A stretch of 64,000 nucleotides of DNA from contig JAULJL010000003.1 in the NCBI GenBank assembly GCA_030761205.1, forward strand, positions 34,857,301 through 34,921,300, read 5' to 3'. The notes beneath the pieces were generated by a model. The model was not told where the DNA came from. It saw only the letters and a program-made list of their open reading frames with translations, and did no database searches. Source of the stretch: Fremontodendron californicum. Its lineage: Eukaryota > Streptophyta > Magnoliopsida > Malvales > Malvaceae. A program made the translations under genes and the position numbers. Every line of letters starts with the position of its first letter. The stretch's first letter is position 1. Below are positions 1 to 10,560 of the stretch, in pieces.

Positions 1-109
1 AATCACCATAGTAACATTAAGTGATGCATTTCTGAATCTTGTCCATGTTGTTTGATTAATTGATTCTAAGGTCAAACTAAAGAGACATGGAAAGTAAGAA
101 AATTCTCAC

Positions 110-1699
110 CATTGTATCAATATCATCCATTAGAGGAACTTGTCTATCTATTTCCTGAACATATTGAAACAAATAATTAATCTCTTGTTGCTCCTAATAT
201 CATGACCAAACCAAAATTATACACATAATAACAAACCTCATTCATGTCAAGAGCTATATTTTTCAGTGTATCCAATCCTTCTGATATTATATCAAGACCT
301 TCATCCTGCGCTCATGTTAAATGTAATCAAATGATAGTGCACAAAGATAGCGGAGACCACTTTGGATTGCAGAATAAACATTAAAGATATTGCAAAAAAG
401 ATGAAATATAAGGAATCTTACATGCCTGTTTCATTTTTCTCATTTCATATTCTTGTCTAAATTGATTTGACTCTTCAGTTTGTTGGTAAAAATCACTATC
501 AAAGCGCTCCTCTGAAGGTTCAGTAAAGGGTGGGGAAAAAGTGAAGTAAAAATCAATTATCAATTTAAAAATGCATTTAAGATAACTTTAACTCGAGGAA
601 GAAGCATTACCCTCAATTACCTGATGAGTCGAATTTGATATTTTTGTTAGATGATGAAGCTCCCCATCCACCGGTCTGGTTTGCAGCAGTAGTGGAGCCA
701 TCTGGAATGGCTTTAATCCTCTCGGGTAGCGCAAGAACCAGATCAAAACGAGTTTCTTGATCCTCTTTGGAAATTCCTTTGACCTGTAATTAGATACCAA
801 TAGCATTTTCAATAGAAGAAGTCCACTGTCAACATTCTGATCTTGACTCTTGAGTTTGCATAATCAATCAGGACATTTGTTACTCGGACTTGGATGTAAA
901 TGTCGGACACGGATATGTGTCTGACACGGGTATGTTCAATTTTTTCATAAATTTTCATGTATTTGGAAGGTCTTGCGTCGAACACGAATGTCGAACATAA
1001 ATACTTTAAGAAAAATGAAGAGTCGGAGGCTCAAGACTATGCTGAAAATTTTGAACATAGGCAAATCAATGCCTAACTTTCTTTTACTAGTAATCTCAAC
1101 CTAATTCATAGTGATATTTAATTATTATAAAATCTAGTGCTATATTACGGAAATGAAATAAATCATTATTAAAGTATAAGATAATTTTTTTAACAAATTA
1201 AAATACCCCAAAGTTTTTGTCTTTGGCTTGTAGTAGAAAACCCAAAAGCTATTGATTACGCAAAAGGCTAAAATTAAACATGTTTTTGGAGCTTACAAAA
1301 AAGGCTAATTAAATAGAAATAGACCTTCTTTTTAGCCATTTTTTGTAGCTTAGGAACTTCCTCCATCAATCGAGCCTTTATCCGACGAACCTCAGCGCTC
1401 AGTGCCACCGCCGCTGCTCTATTCTTTTCCATGGAAACCGTCTCAGATTTCTGCATTTATTCCAAAAATATTTTGTTTAAAAAGAAAAATCAACGCTTGA
1501 AAAGAAAACAATAAAACGAAGGGGTTAGGAAAAAGAATCGAACATAGAGAGCCTTATCGATGTCGGCCTCGACGAGAGAGTAGAGGCGAGCGAAGGCGTC
1601 GTCGCCAAAGGCATTGAGTTCGCGTTGTTTCTCGGGATCGTACTTTTCATATTTCTTGCAGATTTCGTCGACTCGGAAGAGGATGTCAATCACCGTCAT
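110..1699 (-). CDS. SYP71: SYP71-like syntaxin (Qc-SNARE), 3' end outside window
   Basis: Qc-SNARE of the plant SYP7 group, which works in membrane fusion at the ER, plasma membrane and cell plate. Six exons are visible on the minus strand: 1544-1699, 1325-1450, 621-783, 426-511, 237-305 and 110-154, giving 215 residues without a stop. The N-terminus reads MTVIDILFRVDEICKKYEKY, the SYP71 family start; the family EKNRAAAVA segment is in exon 2, FRQEYEMRKMKQ in exon 4 and DEGLDIISEGLDTLKNMA, the start of the SNARE helix, in exon 5. Exon 6 encodes DRQVPLMDDID. From the family length (about 265 aa), the rest of the SNARE motif and the C-terminal membrane anchor must lie beyond base 1. The ATG at 1697-1699 is the first in frame and matches the family start. 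Intron 306-425 appears to use a GC donor. The intron at 784-1324 carries a dispersed repeat. Confidence 0.9.
860..1035. repeat. Dispersed GTGTCGGACACGG-type repeat in the SYP71 intron
   Basis: About 175 bp with the words TACTCGGACTTGGATGTAAA, GTCGGACACGGATATGTGTC and CATGTATTTGGAAGGTCTT. A reverse-oriented relative lies at 38110-38285 in an ARF4 intron, and a more decayed one at about 29210-29300. Not coding; origin unknown, possibly a small hAT-type element. Confidence 0.65.
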
Positions 1700-3116
1700 T
1701 TTTTAAAATTTGGTTTTGGAAAGTGGCGAAAGGGAATGGAATTATGAAAGAGAAAGGAGGAAAAAAATCAGCTTTTTTTTTCTCTCGATTCGATTCTAGC
1801 TCCATGGTTTTCGTATTTCGATGTTGTTTCTAATTTTGGGGGATGAAAAATTACTGGTGGAGCGGATACATCGGTATGGTAGCTGAAAACTGATATAACA
1901 GCCCAAATTCTTCTGTTTTTGATTTGGCAGGGCAGGGCGGGGCTTCATTTTCTCCGTCGTTCGCCGCCGGAGTTGGCGTTGATCAAATCTAACTTTCACT
2001 CTCGTTTTCAAAATATAGTATGTACAAGGAAATGTACCGTTGAGGGATTTGATAAGTATTTATTTTTTTATTGTATCAAATTAAAATTTTAAAATATCTT
2101 TTTTATTTAATTAAAATTTTAAAATATTATTTTTAATTAATTAAATTCTTAAAATATTATTTTTGTTTAATTAAACTCTTATTTTTTAACGAATTTTAGT
2201 AATTTTCATATAAAATAAAACTTTAATAATATTTTAAGGATTCAATTGAATATAATAAAATGATAGAGTTTATTTGAGAAATTAAAAAAATATATAAAAG
2301 CCTTTTTTAAAATTTTAGCTATAGTGAAACTAATGTTTTTTTTTTTTTAATGAAATCGTTAGTATTTATTTTTAAAATACATAAACAACCTCGAAAGTTG
2401 ATTAAGATTTCTGTTACTTCATCTTGAAATAATATATGTATTTTCAAATAAATCTATAATCATTTTATTTTTTTTTTAATTATTTTTTACTTATTTTCTT
2501 GCTTAATTTAAAATAATTAAATTTGTCATAGATTATTTAAATGTGCATTCTAAATCTTAAATCATGTACTAAACATTTTTACCTTTACTCTTTTAAGACA
2601 GTTGCTAACAAAAGTGCATGAGACGCACACACACGATCATTATGAACACATACATAATTGCTAGAATTTATCACACTCACACTGAAATTTTAAAAAAAAA
2701 AAATAATAACTTAAAAATATAAGTGAATAGTTATTATTTTTTAAAATTAAAAGATGTTAAAAAATGTGAGTAGTTTTTAGTGAGTAGTTATTTTCTAAAA
2801 TTAATAAGACTTAAACATCTTTAATTTCATTTTATTATTATTAAATTTGGTTTTTTTGCATTTTTTTAATTCAATTGATGTTATTTAATTCGTGATATCA
2901 ACTCAATCAATTATATATAATATAGATAATTGAGATACTTTCTCATACGAAACAAAATGTAAATATTCTTTAACCATAGTATTGGATAATTTTTTTCTAG
3001 AATGAGACAATATTATAGATACTTGTTATTTAATGGTAGAATTGATGAAATAGATACTTGTTCTATCTAACAGTATTTAACCCTTTATATGTAGGACACG
3101 TGACGCCTGATTTCAG
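1700..3116. other. SYP71 upstream region and AT-rich intergenic DNA
   Basis: The first ~300 bases upstream of the SYP71 ATG (1700-2030) have near-balanced base composition and presumably hold its 5' UTR and promoter; I see no clear TATA box. From 2040 to 3116 the DNA is very AT-rich, with short A/T runs and no supportable gene. Confidence 0.5.
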
Positions 3117-3124
3117 ATCATACT

Positions 3125-3628
3125 TAGGGATGGCAAAACCCGATCCGACCGATGGATTTCGAACCGATCCGATCCGAATGGAGAGGTTTTTTTTTTTTTG
3201 AACAATGGAGGCGGGGCGGGGCGGTGCGGTTTTTTTTGTCTGAAAGGCGGGGATGGAGCAGTTGTGGTAATTGCCTGCTCCGCACCGCCCCGCCCCGAAT
3301 AGTGAAATTATAATTTTACCCTTACATATTTAGCTTTTAAATGAATCATAAAATAATATAATTAAACTTATTATTTTTATGTTTATATTTAATTTATTTT
3401 TAAAATGCTTTATTATTTGAAAAAAATAAAAATAATTAATAAATATCAAATGGGGCGGAGCGGGGCGGGGCGGTTATGGATGTAACCGACATCCATGGAG
3501 GTGGTAGTGGTATTGAAATTTCAACATCCATGGCGGAGCGGGGCGGGGCGGGGCGCGGAGCAGTACAATGGCGGGGCGGGGGCGGATACTGCAAAATCCG
3601 CCCCCGCCCCGCTCCATTGCCATCCCTA
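3125..3628. mobile_element. Non-autonomous hAT (Ac/Ds-like) element with GC-rich subterminal arrays
   Basis: 504 bp, starting TAGGGATGGCAA and ending TTGCCATCCCTA, a perfect inverted repeat that resembles the Ac/Ds terminus. It is flanked on both sides by the exact 8-bp duplication ATCATACT (3117-3124 and 3629-3636), the size made by hAT transposases. Both ends carry arrays of GGGGCGG/CCGCCCC words, while the centre (3300-3460) is AT-rich. No coding capacity. The short reading frames here come from the G/C-rich arrays. Confidence 0.9.
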
Positions 3629-3671
3629 ATCATACTGTCATACACCTACCCACATACACACAATAATTATT

Positions 3672-4260
3672 AAAATAAATTTGAATACATGCTGTTAATA
3701 ATCAAATTATTATTAAATGATATAATAAATAAAATTTATTTGAAAAAGAGAAATTAAAAATAAAAAATTATTAAAAAAGAAATTGTAAAGACAAAATTAC
3801 CCTTGGTAAAAAAGCCTTCTTCTTCCTTTTTCTCTTATTTTTTAATTTATTTTTTAATTAAAAAATAAAGTTTTCTGAAAATAATTTTATTTTTAATTTT
3901 AAAAAATATTTTTTAAAATTTTTAAATTTTTTATTTACATTTTTTAAAATTTTAAATTTTTTTTAAAAATAACATTATTTTTTCTAAAATTACTTTTTCT
4001 TTATTTTTTTAAATTTTAAAAAAATAAATATTTAAATTTTGTATTTTTTAAATTTATTTTTAATTAAAATTTTTAAAAAAATAATATTTTCTTAATGGAG
4101 GAGAAAGGAAAAATAGATTTTTTTCATTAAGGTTAATTTTGTCTTTACAATATCTTTTTTAATAATTTTTAATTGTTTATTTTTTTTTTCAAATAATTTG
4201 TATCCATTATACCATTTAACAATAATTTAGTTATTGACAGCATGTTTTTCAAATTTACCC
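3672..4260. mobile_element. MITE family A, copy 1 (hAT-type, 8-bp TSD)
   Basis: 589 bp flanked by exact TAATTATT duplications (3664-3671 and 4261-4268). The ends are inverted repeats of the GGGTAAATTTGAAAAACATG type and extend inward about 100 bp. The interior is AT-rich and non-coding. Relatives are at 23126-23652 and 49925-50458. Confidence 0.88.
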
Positions 4261-4894
4261 TAATTATTAGGTATAAAAGAATGGGTTTTGCATTGGGATG
4301 GCAATTTGTACTGCAGATTCGGATATTCGTCGATATTCGATTCGTTTTTTGTGGATTCGGATAAAAGTCGGATTCGATATTATAATTACTATCCGTAGCG
4401 GATTCGAAGCGGATGGGGATATGAACCATTAAATATCCATTATTCGAATCCGCATAAGATATGCGGATTCAGATAGCAGATTCGGATATCTGAATCCGAA
4501 TTCGATTTTTGTAAAACACATAAAGTTTTGCTCTTGGAGAATTTTGAACCTTGGCCTACAAAGTTATCCACCAAAGACTTAACCAAGTGAACTAAACTTC
4601 AATTTTGAAATAACATACTACTAAAATTATATTATATCAAGCATAATGAAATATTAATAATTTAAAAATATTTTTTCAAAATAAAATATAATAATTAATT
4701 AATTATGTTAAATACCTTTAAATTTAAAAAATACATGGTACTTTTATAAAATAATATTTGATGACTTAATCAGTTTAATTAGTTAAATCACTCTAATAAC
4801 AATATTTATTTTATTTTTTACAAAATGACCTTGTAACGAAATTATTTAATTTAGTACTTATGTTAATTAAAATAAATATTAAATTTTTTTTTCT

Positions 4895-5175
4895 AATACG
4901 ACATAAATATATATATATATATATGTTTTAAGTATAAATCTTAAGAATCAAACTTTTATTAGCTTAAAAAATTATTCATAAAATCTTTTTTCGTCTTTTA
5001 TTCTTTAATTTTATTGGACAATATAAAAGTAAATATTATTTAATACGACATAAATATTTATATATATATATGTTTTTAAGTATAAATCTTAAGAATCAAA
5101 CTTTTATTAGCTTAAAAAATTATACATAAAATCCTCTTTCATTTTTTATTCTTTAATTTCATTGAAAAATATAAA
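4895..5175. repeat. Tandem duplication, ~145-bp unit, two copies
   Basis: Two near-identical blocks, about 4895-5030 and 5040-5175. Both run from TACGACATAAATAT through a TA repeat, AAGTATAAATCTTAAGAATC and TTTTATTAGCTTAAAAAATT to AATATAAAAGT. Confidence 0.85.
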
Positions 5176-5343
5176 AGTATAATGATAAAATAATTATAAA
5201 ATTAAATTGATTAATATATGTTAAACATTTATAAATTCTAAATATATATGATATTTTTATATAAATGTATAAACCTTAGCAAATTATATACATATATATA
5301 TATATATATTTCATTGAAACCCTTTACACGACATGAATACGAT

Positions 5344-5546
5344 TAAGGATGGCAACGAATCTAATAATTAAAACACGATATAAAAATAACACAAACACAA
5401 CATGAATACACGAACGTGTCAAAATCTATATAACACGAATTATTAATGTGTCATAATTTATATTAATATATAATACCCTAAACACAATTATGAAACGTTA
5501 AAGTACACAATCATGAACGATATGAATACACGTATTGACAGGTCTA
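5344..5546. mobile_element. CACGA-rich small hAT-like repeat, copy 1
   Basis: About 203 bp rich in ACACGA/CACGAAC words, with ends TAAGGATGGCAAC and TTGACAGGTCTA. The flanks AATACGAT and AATAAAAT match at 6 of 8 positions. Relatives at 18350-20536 (interrupted by a LINE) and 63337-63549. Confidence 0.55.
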
Positions 5547-6468
5547 AATAAAATACACATATCATTCTCAATTACCCATTTTATGTACTTTATTCTAAAT
5601 TGTATGAAAAATATTGTATGCATTTCGTCTAATCGTGTTCCATGTCAACGTGTTTGACTTAATTCGGATCAAAGTTTTGAACATAACTTTTTAAATCATG
5701 TTTGATTTGACTTGAATATTAATATAAAATATTTTAATAATATTTATCAATATTTTTAGTATTTTTAGTATTTTAATATTTATCAATATATTTAAATAAA
5801 AAGATAAAATTTAAGAATTTATTTATTTATTTTAACATTATAAAATAGCATAATAAAATAAACATTCAATATAAAATAGCATAATAAAAAGAAACATTCA
5901 ATTTTTTTATTTAAGGATTAAAAAAGAAACATTCAATCTATTATATTTCATCTCAAGAGTTAAATTAATGTGTAATTTTTTCATTATGTAATATCTAATT
6001 CAGTTGGAGATTCAACTAGCACATATGTTGTTGAGGAAGAGGAGTAATCTTTCATAGTTGATATAACTAAGTTTTATGTTTGTTTTTAGTTTATGGAACA
6101 AATACTTTTAGTTTATGGAACTAATTCCTTGTATTACCTAAGTTATTTTTTGTATTTTGAAATTGTTATTTTCTTATTTAAGTTGTTGTTCTTGTATTTT
6201 AGAATTTATTTGTTGTTAATTATGAGTGATTTTGAATTTAAAATTAATTTTTGTTTGATTTTAAAAATTTTTTTGACTTATCGGATTCGGATTTTTTGTG
6301 GATTCGGATATCCGACGGATAATGTTAATTAATTCGGATTTGGATAGTAATATTCGGATTATTGCGGATAATAAACGGATACGGATTTCAAAGCGAATTT
6401 GCGGATTCGGATTCGGATAATACAGAAAATGGTAGATATCCGACCCGCTACCATCCCTCACTTTTGCT

Positions 6469-6941
6469 AATGAGTGCTTTTAGGATATTTTTTAAAGTTA
6501 GTTAATATATTATTTATAGTAATAACATTGTATTAAATTCAGATGTTGACAATTTTATTCATCATTTCTAATACATTAGATGAAGGTATTATTATATATA
6601 ATGATCTTAAAGAATATCTTTAGAGCAAAATTCTAAAAGACTAAGTAAATTCTGATCTAAATTTTTCAAACATTCCTCTTCTTAATTCTTGTGCCACTTA
6701 GAGAACCTTCGAAATATTTAATGATTTAAATATTGAAATGCGTCTCAAAACATAAACTCCGAAACCTTTTAAACTTTTTCTATACTTGTAAGATCCAGCT
6801 CATCGTACTCCGGCAACTCCCCTAATCTCACCAGTTTCATCTACGGAAGACCTCAACAATACCTCAATTCATTTAGACCAGACTGAACAATTAGATGTAA
6901 TCTAAACATTTCGAGCAAATTTGTATTTTTTTTTTTTGCAG
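6469..6941. other. Intergenic, no gene recognised
   Basis: AT-rich DNA. A more balanced segment at about 6785-6900 could be further decayed exon sequence upstream of the MLO relic, but I could not match it to any MLO exon. Confidence 0.4.
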
Positions 6942-7355
6942 GGTCACTGTTCAAGTCTTGTGCAGTTACATTACTCTTCTCCTCTATATGCTCTTGTGAC
7001 CCAGGTATATGTTTCTTTTTATTTGCCTCCCTGTAATCATGATTTCTACGTAAGAAAAAATTAACTCGGAAATAATTTGTGTATTCATCAGATGGGGATC
7101 AAATTTCAAGAGTGCAGTGCTGGAAGAACAGAATGCTATAAAACAATGGCACGCCGGGGTGAAGGAAGCAGAAGCGGAAGAAACAACGCCAATCTTCGCA
7201 TGTTGGTAATTGATTATTCGAACAAAAACGCAACCATTTCCACGGGTTTATCACCTCAACATCCAACTCCAACTTCGTCAGAAACCGCTAGCTTTCCTAC
7301 TAAAACTGAGATTTTTGAAGAAGAAGTTGGCTCTTCTATGACTATTCCATTGTAG
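6942..7355 (+). pseudogene. MLO-family C-terminal gene fragment (broken)
   Basis: Relic of an MLO gene; MLO proteins are plant seven-transmembrane calmodulin-binding proteins. Exon 6942-7004 encodes VTVQVLCSYIT and, after a two-base slip, PLYALVTQ, the diagnostic last transmembrane segment. It is followed by a GT...AG intron (7005-7091). The next exon starts at 7092 and matches the family just after that segment: in one frame it reads MG, and after one extra base FKSAVLEEQNAIKQWHAGVK, the region leading into the calmodulin-binding tail. At least two frameshifts break it, and the upstream exons for the other membrane segments are not visible. AATAAA words near 7395 could be the old poly(A) signal. 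The retained intron shows this is a broken gene copy, not a retrocopy. Confidence 0.75.
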
Positions 7356-7665
7356 TGGATATACAAATGCCTTCTATGGGGAAGTCCCTATATCAATAAA
7401 ATAAATTAAACTTATATATATGCGTCGAAATTGTGAACCATAATCGATACTAAAACTTGACTTGAGAGATGAGAACCGTTAAAAGAAAAAGATAAAAAGG
7501 GTCGGTTCAGATAAAGTTGGTTCGACCAACTCCCTCTCCGGTGATGGAGTATGTCAAGCAATTAATAAAGAAAAAAAAAAAAAAAAAACAGAATTTTGCT
7601 TTATCATAATCTGTCACGTCCCATCTCGAGTCTAAAACGTAACAACCGTTACGTACTTTTGAAAG

Positions 7666-8392
7666 CAGAGGCGAATTCATGGGGCTGGCAGTGGCCTTGC
7701 GCCCTCTAAATTCATGAAAAGCCATTCAGGAAGTATTCTTAACTAAGAAAAAAAAGGAAAATCTTCAAGTTTGGCCCCCAACATTTTTAATTTTGACAAC
7801 CTCTTTATAAAATTAATACATTAATATGATTAATTTGTTAAATCTGTCAGTTTTAAACTTTATCAATTATCATTGTTAATTTTATTCTCTTTATTTTTTA
7901 TTTAATTAAACATTATTACACATAATATTTACTTTCTTAAATTAAAAATTTTCTTCTCAATCAATCAAAAAAATTTCTTGATATCAATTATGATATGTCA
8001 ACTAATATTTTCTTTTTAAGTTAGTAATAGAAAAATAATTAAAAAAAACGTTGAACTATTAAAATCTTTCTACAAAAATAATTACGTAGTAAATTTTTCT
8101 TATATTTTCTTAAAAAATTTTAATTCTTTCAAATTTTTTTTGAGAATTACATTAATAGGTCAAAATTATTGTCTCATATATTATTTTTTTATTTAAATTT
8201 AAATAATAAAACATATTAATATTAATATTAATATTAAAATAAAAATAAGTTTTTTTAATATTAAATGAATAGTGAAACGGGCCAACCTAGACTTGAGTAA
8301 GGTTGGAAAAAAATCCGGACCGTGGCTAGGCCCAACCTATGAGCAGATCTAATTCTGGCCCCCCTTCGTCAATATTTCTAGTTTCGCCCCTG
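7666..8392. mobile_element. hAT non-autonomous element nested in the LTR
   Basis: 727 bp with ends CAGAGGCGAA and TTTCGCCCCTG. The flanks TTTGAAAG (7658-7665) and TTTGCAAG (8393-8400) differ at one of eight bases. Interior AT-rich and non-coding. Confidence 0.75.
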
Positions 8393-8989
8393 TTTGCAAG
8401 CATGTAAAGCTGCAAATTCTAACCATTTCACTTGTATATAATAAATTCAACTTTTGCTTAAATCTTAAAACATCATCAATATATCCATATAAGAGGTTCT
8501 AAAATCTGTAGTCTTAGATACCAACAAGCTAATAGCCTCCAAATTATTTAACTAAATAGTAAGCCTAAAACTCCAAAATATCATAAGTGCATAAATGACC
8601 TCTCGGTCCTAAATTTCCCAAACGATGATTTCTTAGCCAACGATTACTCTTCAACATCTGAAAAATATAATAATTAAAGAAATGAGTACAAATATTCAGT
8701 AAGTAATAAACCTCCTCAACCACTCGAGTCATCATATGTTGCAAACATATAGATGCAAAATTCATCTTGAGAATATTGCCAAACCATATGTTTTATCTAA
8801 TACATAGTCCAACATCAAAACTTCATCATTTAACAATTATTCATAATTCAAGTTTCAATAATCAAAACAATTTCAGATTCACATAAGCAAATATGGAAAA
8901 AGGATAATGGAATGGTTATGGATGCATATTCATATTCGTATCCATATTCATATTCATGTACGGATTCATAAACAGATTCAAACTCATAT

Positions 8990-9443
8990 TCATTGGGCTA
9001 CAACCACTTTCATCCTAGTGGCAAGGTCCATATTCATAACGTAACCTTGTAGAGGTTACATACAATGCTAGCATGTAACACCATTGTATTCGTCCCCAGT
9101 GGCAGGGTCTAAAACGTAGCCAAATTCATATTCACGTACATATTCATATACATATACATATTCGATTTAAAATTCATTAGGCTACGACCACTTTCAGTCT
9201 TTCACCCTAGTGGCAAGGTCCATATTCATAATGTCACCTCAGAGAGGTTAAGTACCATGCTAACATGTAGTACCATTGTATTCATTCCCAATGGCAGGGT
9301 CCAGAACGTAGCCAGATCGTGCTACAACCACTTTCATCCTAGTTGCAAGGTCCATATTCATAACGTAACCTTAGAGAGGTTACGTACGATGCTAGCCTAG
9401 CATGTACTACCATTGTATTCATCCCCAATGGCAGGGTCCAGAA
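8990..9443. repeat. Tandem array of ~130-150-bp units (3 units) inside the LTR
   Basis: Three units start at about 8995, 9179 and 9330. Each reads GCTACAACCACTTTCATCCT, then GGCAAGGTCCATATTCATAA, a GAGAGGTTA segment, ACCATTGTATTCATCCCC, and GGCAGGGTCCAGAACGTAGC. The third unit is cut by the hAT element at 9444 and resumes at 10569. Confidence 0.85.
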
Positions 9444-10560
9444 TAGGGTTGTAATCGAGTCGAGCCGAGCTCGAATAGTAAGAAGCTCGAGCTCGAATAG
9501 TAAGAAGCTCGAGCTCGATTCAAAACTTGTGGCTCGAAACTCGGCTCGAGCTCGATTGAGTATCGTTTTTTAAGCTCGAGCTCGGCTCGAGATAAAATCG
9601 AACTATTCGAGCTCGCTCGATTAGGCTCGATTTTCATATTCGAGCTCGAACTCGAGCTCGAATTAAAAAATTTCATTTATAAATTTTTATATTAATTAGA
9701 TTTATAAATAATAAAATTTCTTCAATGGTATAATGACCAGAACAAATTACTAAAAAGAAAAACAAATTCTAACATAATAGATCTGGAAAGACAAAAATCA
9801 AATAACAAAAGTAACAAACAAAGCAAAAGAATATAAGTTCTTTCAATAAAATTACATGAGCAACAAAAACCCAAATTCACTCCTCAATCTTGATGTGGTT
9901 TGTTCCCAAAATCTAAGATTTGAGCCTAATTGCACTGAACTTGGTGGGTTCATAGGCAACACCACCCTTTACGTTATGAGATCGACCCATTTAGACCCTT
10001 CAACTCCACATCATCTTTTAAGGCCATTTGCTAAAAAAAAATCCACCTTCCACTATGAGATAAAAATGAAAGAGATGAAGCCGCTATGAGATCGACCCAT
10101 TTAGACCCTTCACCTCCGCATCATCTTTTAAGGCCATTTGCTAAAAAAAAAAAAAATCCACCTTCCACTATGAGATAAAAATACAAGAGATGAAGCCGCA
10201 GCTGGGAGTGGGTCCAGTGGGAGTGGGAGAGAAGGGAGGAACTTGGGACGGGGAGAGGAGGGGAAAGGAGAAGGAAAGCGACAGCACATGTGATAGAGAG
10301 GGAGAAAAATTAGGTTTTAGGGTTTTTAAGTGTATATATATATATATATATACTAAGGGTAAATTAGTAAATTTATAATTAAAAATGAAAAAGCTCGATT
10401 AGGCTCGCGAGCTACTCGAGTCGGGCATTAGGATACTCGAATTCGGCTCGCTCGATAGCTTGAGCTCGAGCTCGGCTCGACAATGACCGAGCCGAATTCG
10501 AATTTTTTTCGAGCCGAACTCGAGTAGCTTGCGAGCATAGGTGTCTCATTTACACCCCTA
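9444..10560. mobile_element. hAT element with GAGCTCGA subterminal arrays
   Basis: 1117 bp, starting TAGGGTTGTAA and ending TTACACCCCTA, with the exact 8-bp duplication GTCCAGAA on both sides (9436-9443 and 10561-10568). The sibling repeat unit near 9300 shows the uninterrupted site, GGGTCCAGAACGTAGCC. Both ends (9460-9660 and 10390-10530) are crowded with GAGCTCGAGCTCG/TCGAGCC words. The interior carries a ~110-bp tandem duplication (9976-10197) and no recognisable gene. Confidence 0.92.
9976..10197. repeat. ~110-bp tandem duplication inside the hAT element
   Basis: Two copies beginning ATGAGATCGACCCATTTAGA and ending GAGATGAAGCCGC. They differ mainly in an A-run length and a few substitutions. 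Confidence 0.9.

Larger units (their letters stand above)
4293..6460. mobile_element. Degenerate hAT-like element with GGATTCGGATA subterminal arrays
   Basis: Left end TTGGGATGGCAA and right end CTACCATCCCTCA resemble hAT termini. The flanks GTTTTGCA and CTTTTGCT agree at 6 of 8 bases, suggesting a decayed TSD. Within ~200 bp of each end lie clusters of GGATTCGGATA-type words. The interior (4520-6260) is AT-rich and holds a tandem duplication (4895-5175) and a nested CACGA-rich repeat (5344-5546). I see no transposase. Confidence 0.6.

Noticed and set aside
3436..3673. Pro/Arg- and Gly-rich open frames on both strands
   Set aside because: They are produced by the GGGGCGG arrays of the hAT element.
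7077..7355. Open frame as a novel small protein
   Set aside because: A shifted frame gives clear MLO similarity, and the canonical upstream exon and intron are present. It is a broken MLO exon.
8940..9443. Possible CRISPR-like array
   Set aside because: Units are long (130-150 bp), contiguous and without unique spacers. It is an ordinary tandem repeat in an LTR in a plant genome.
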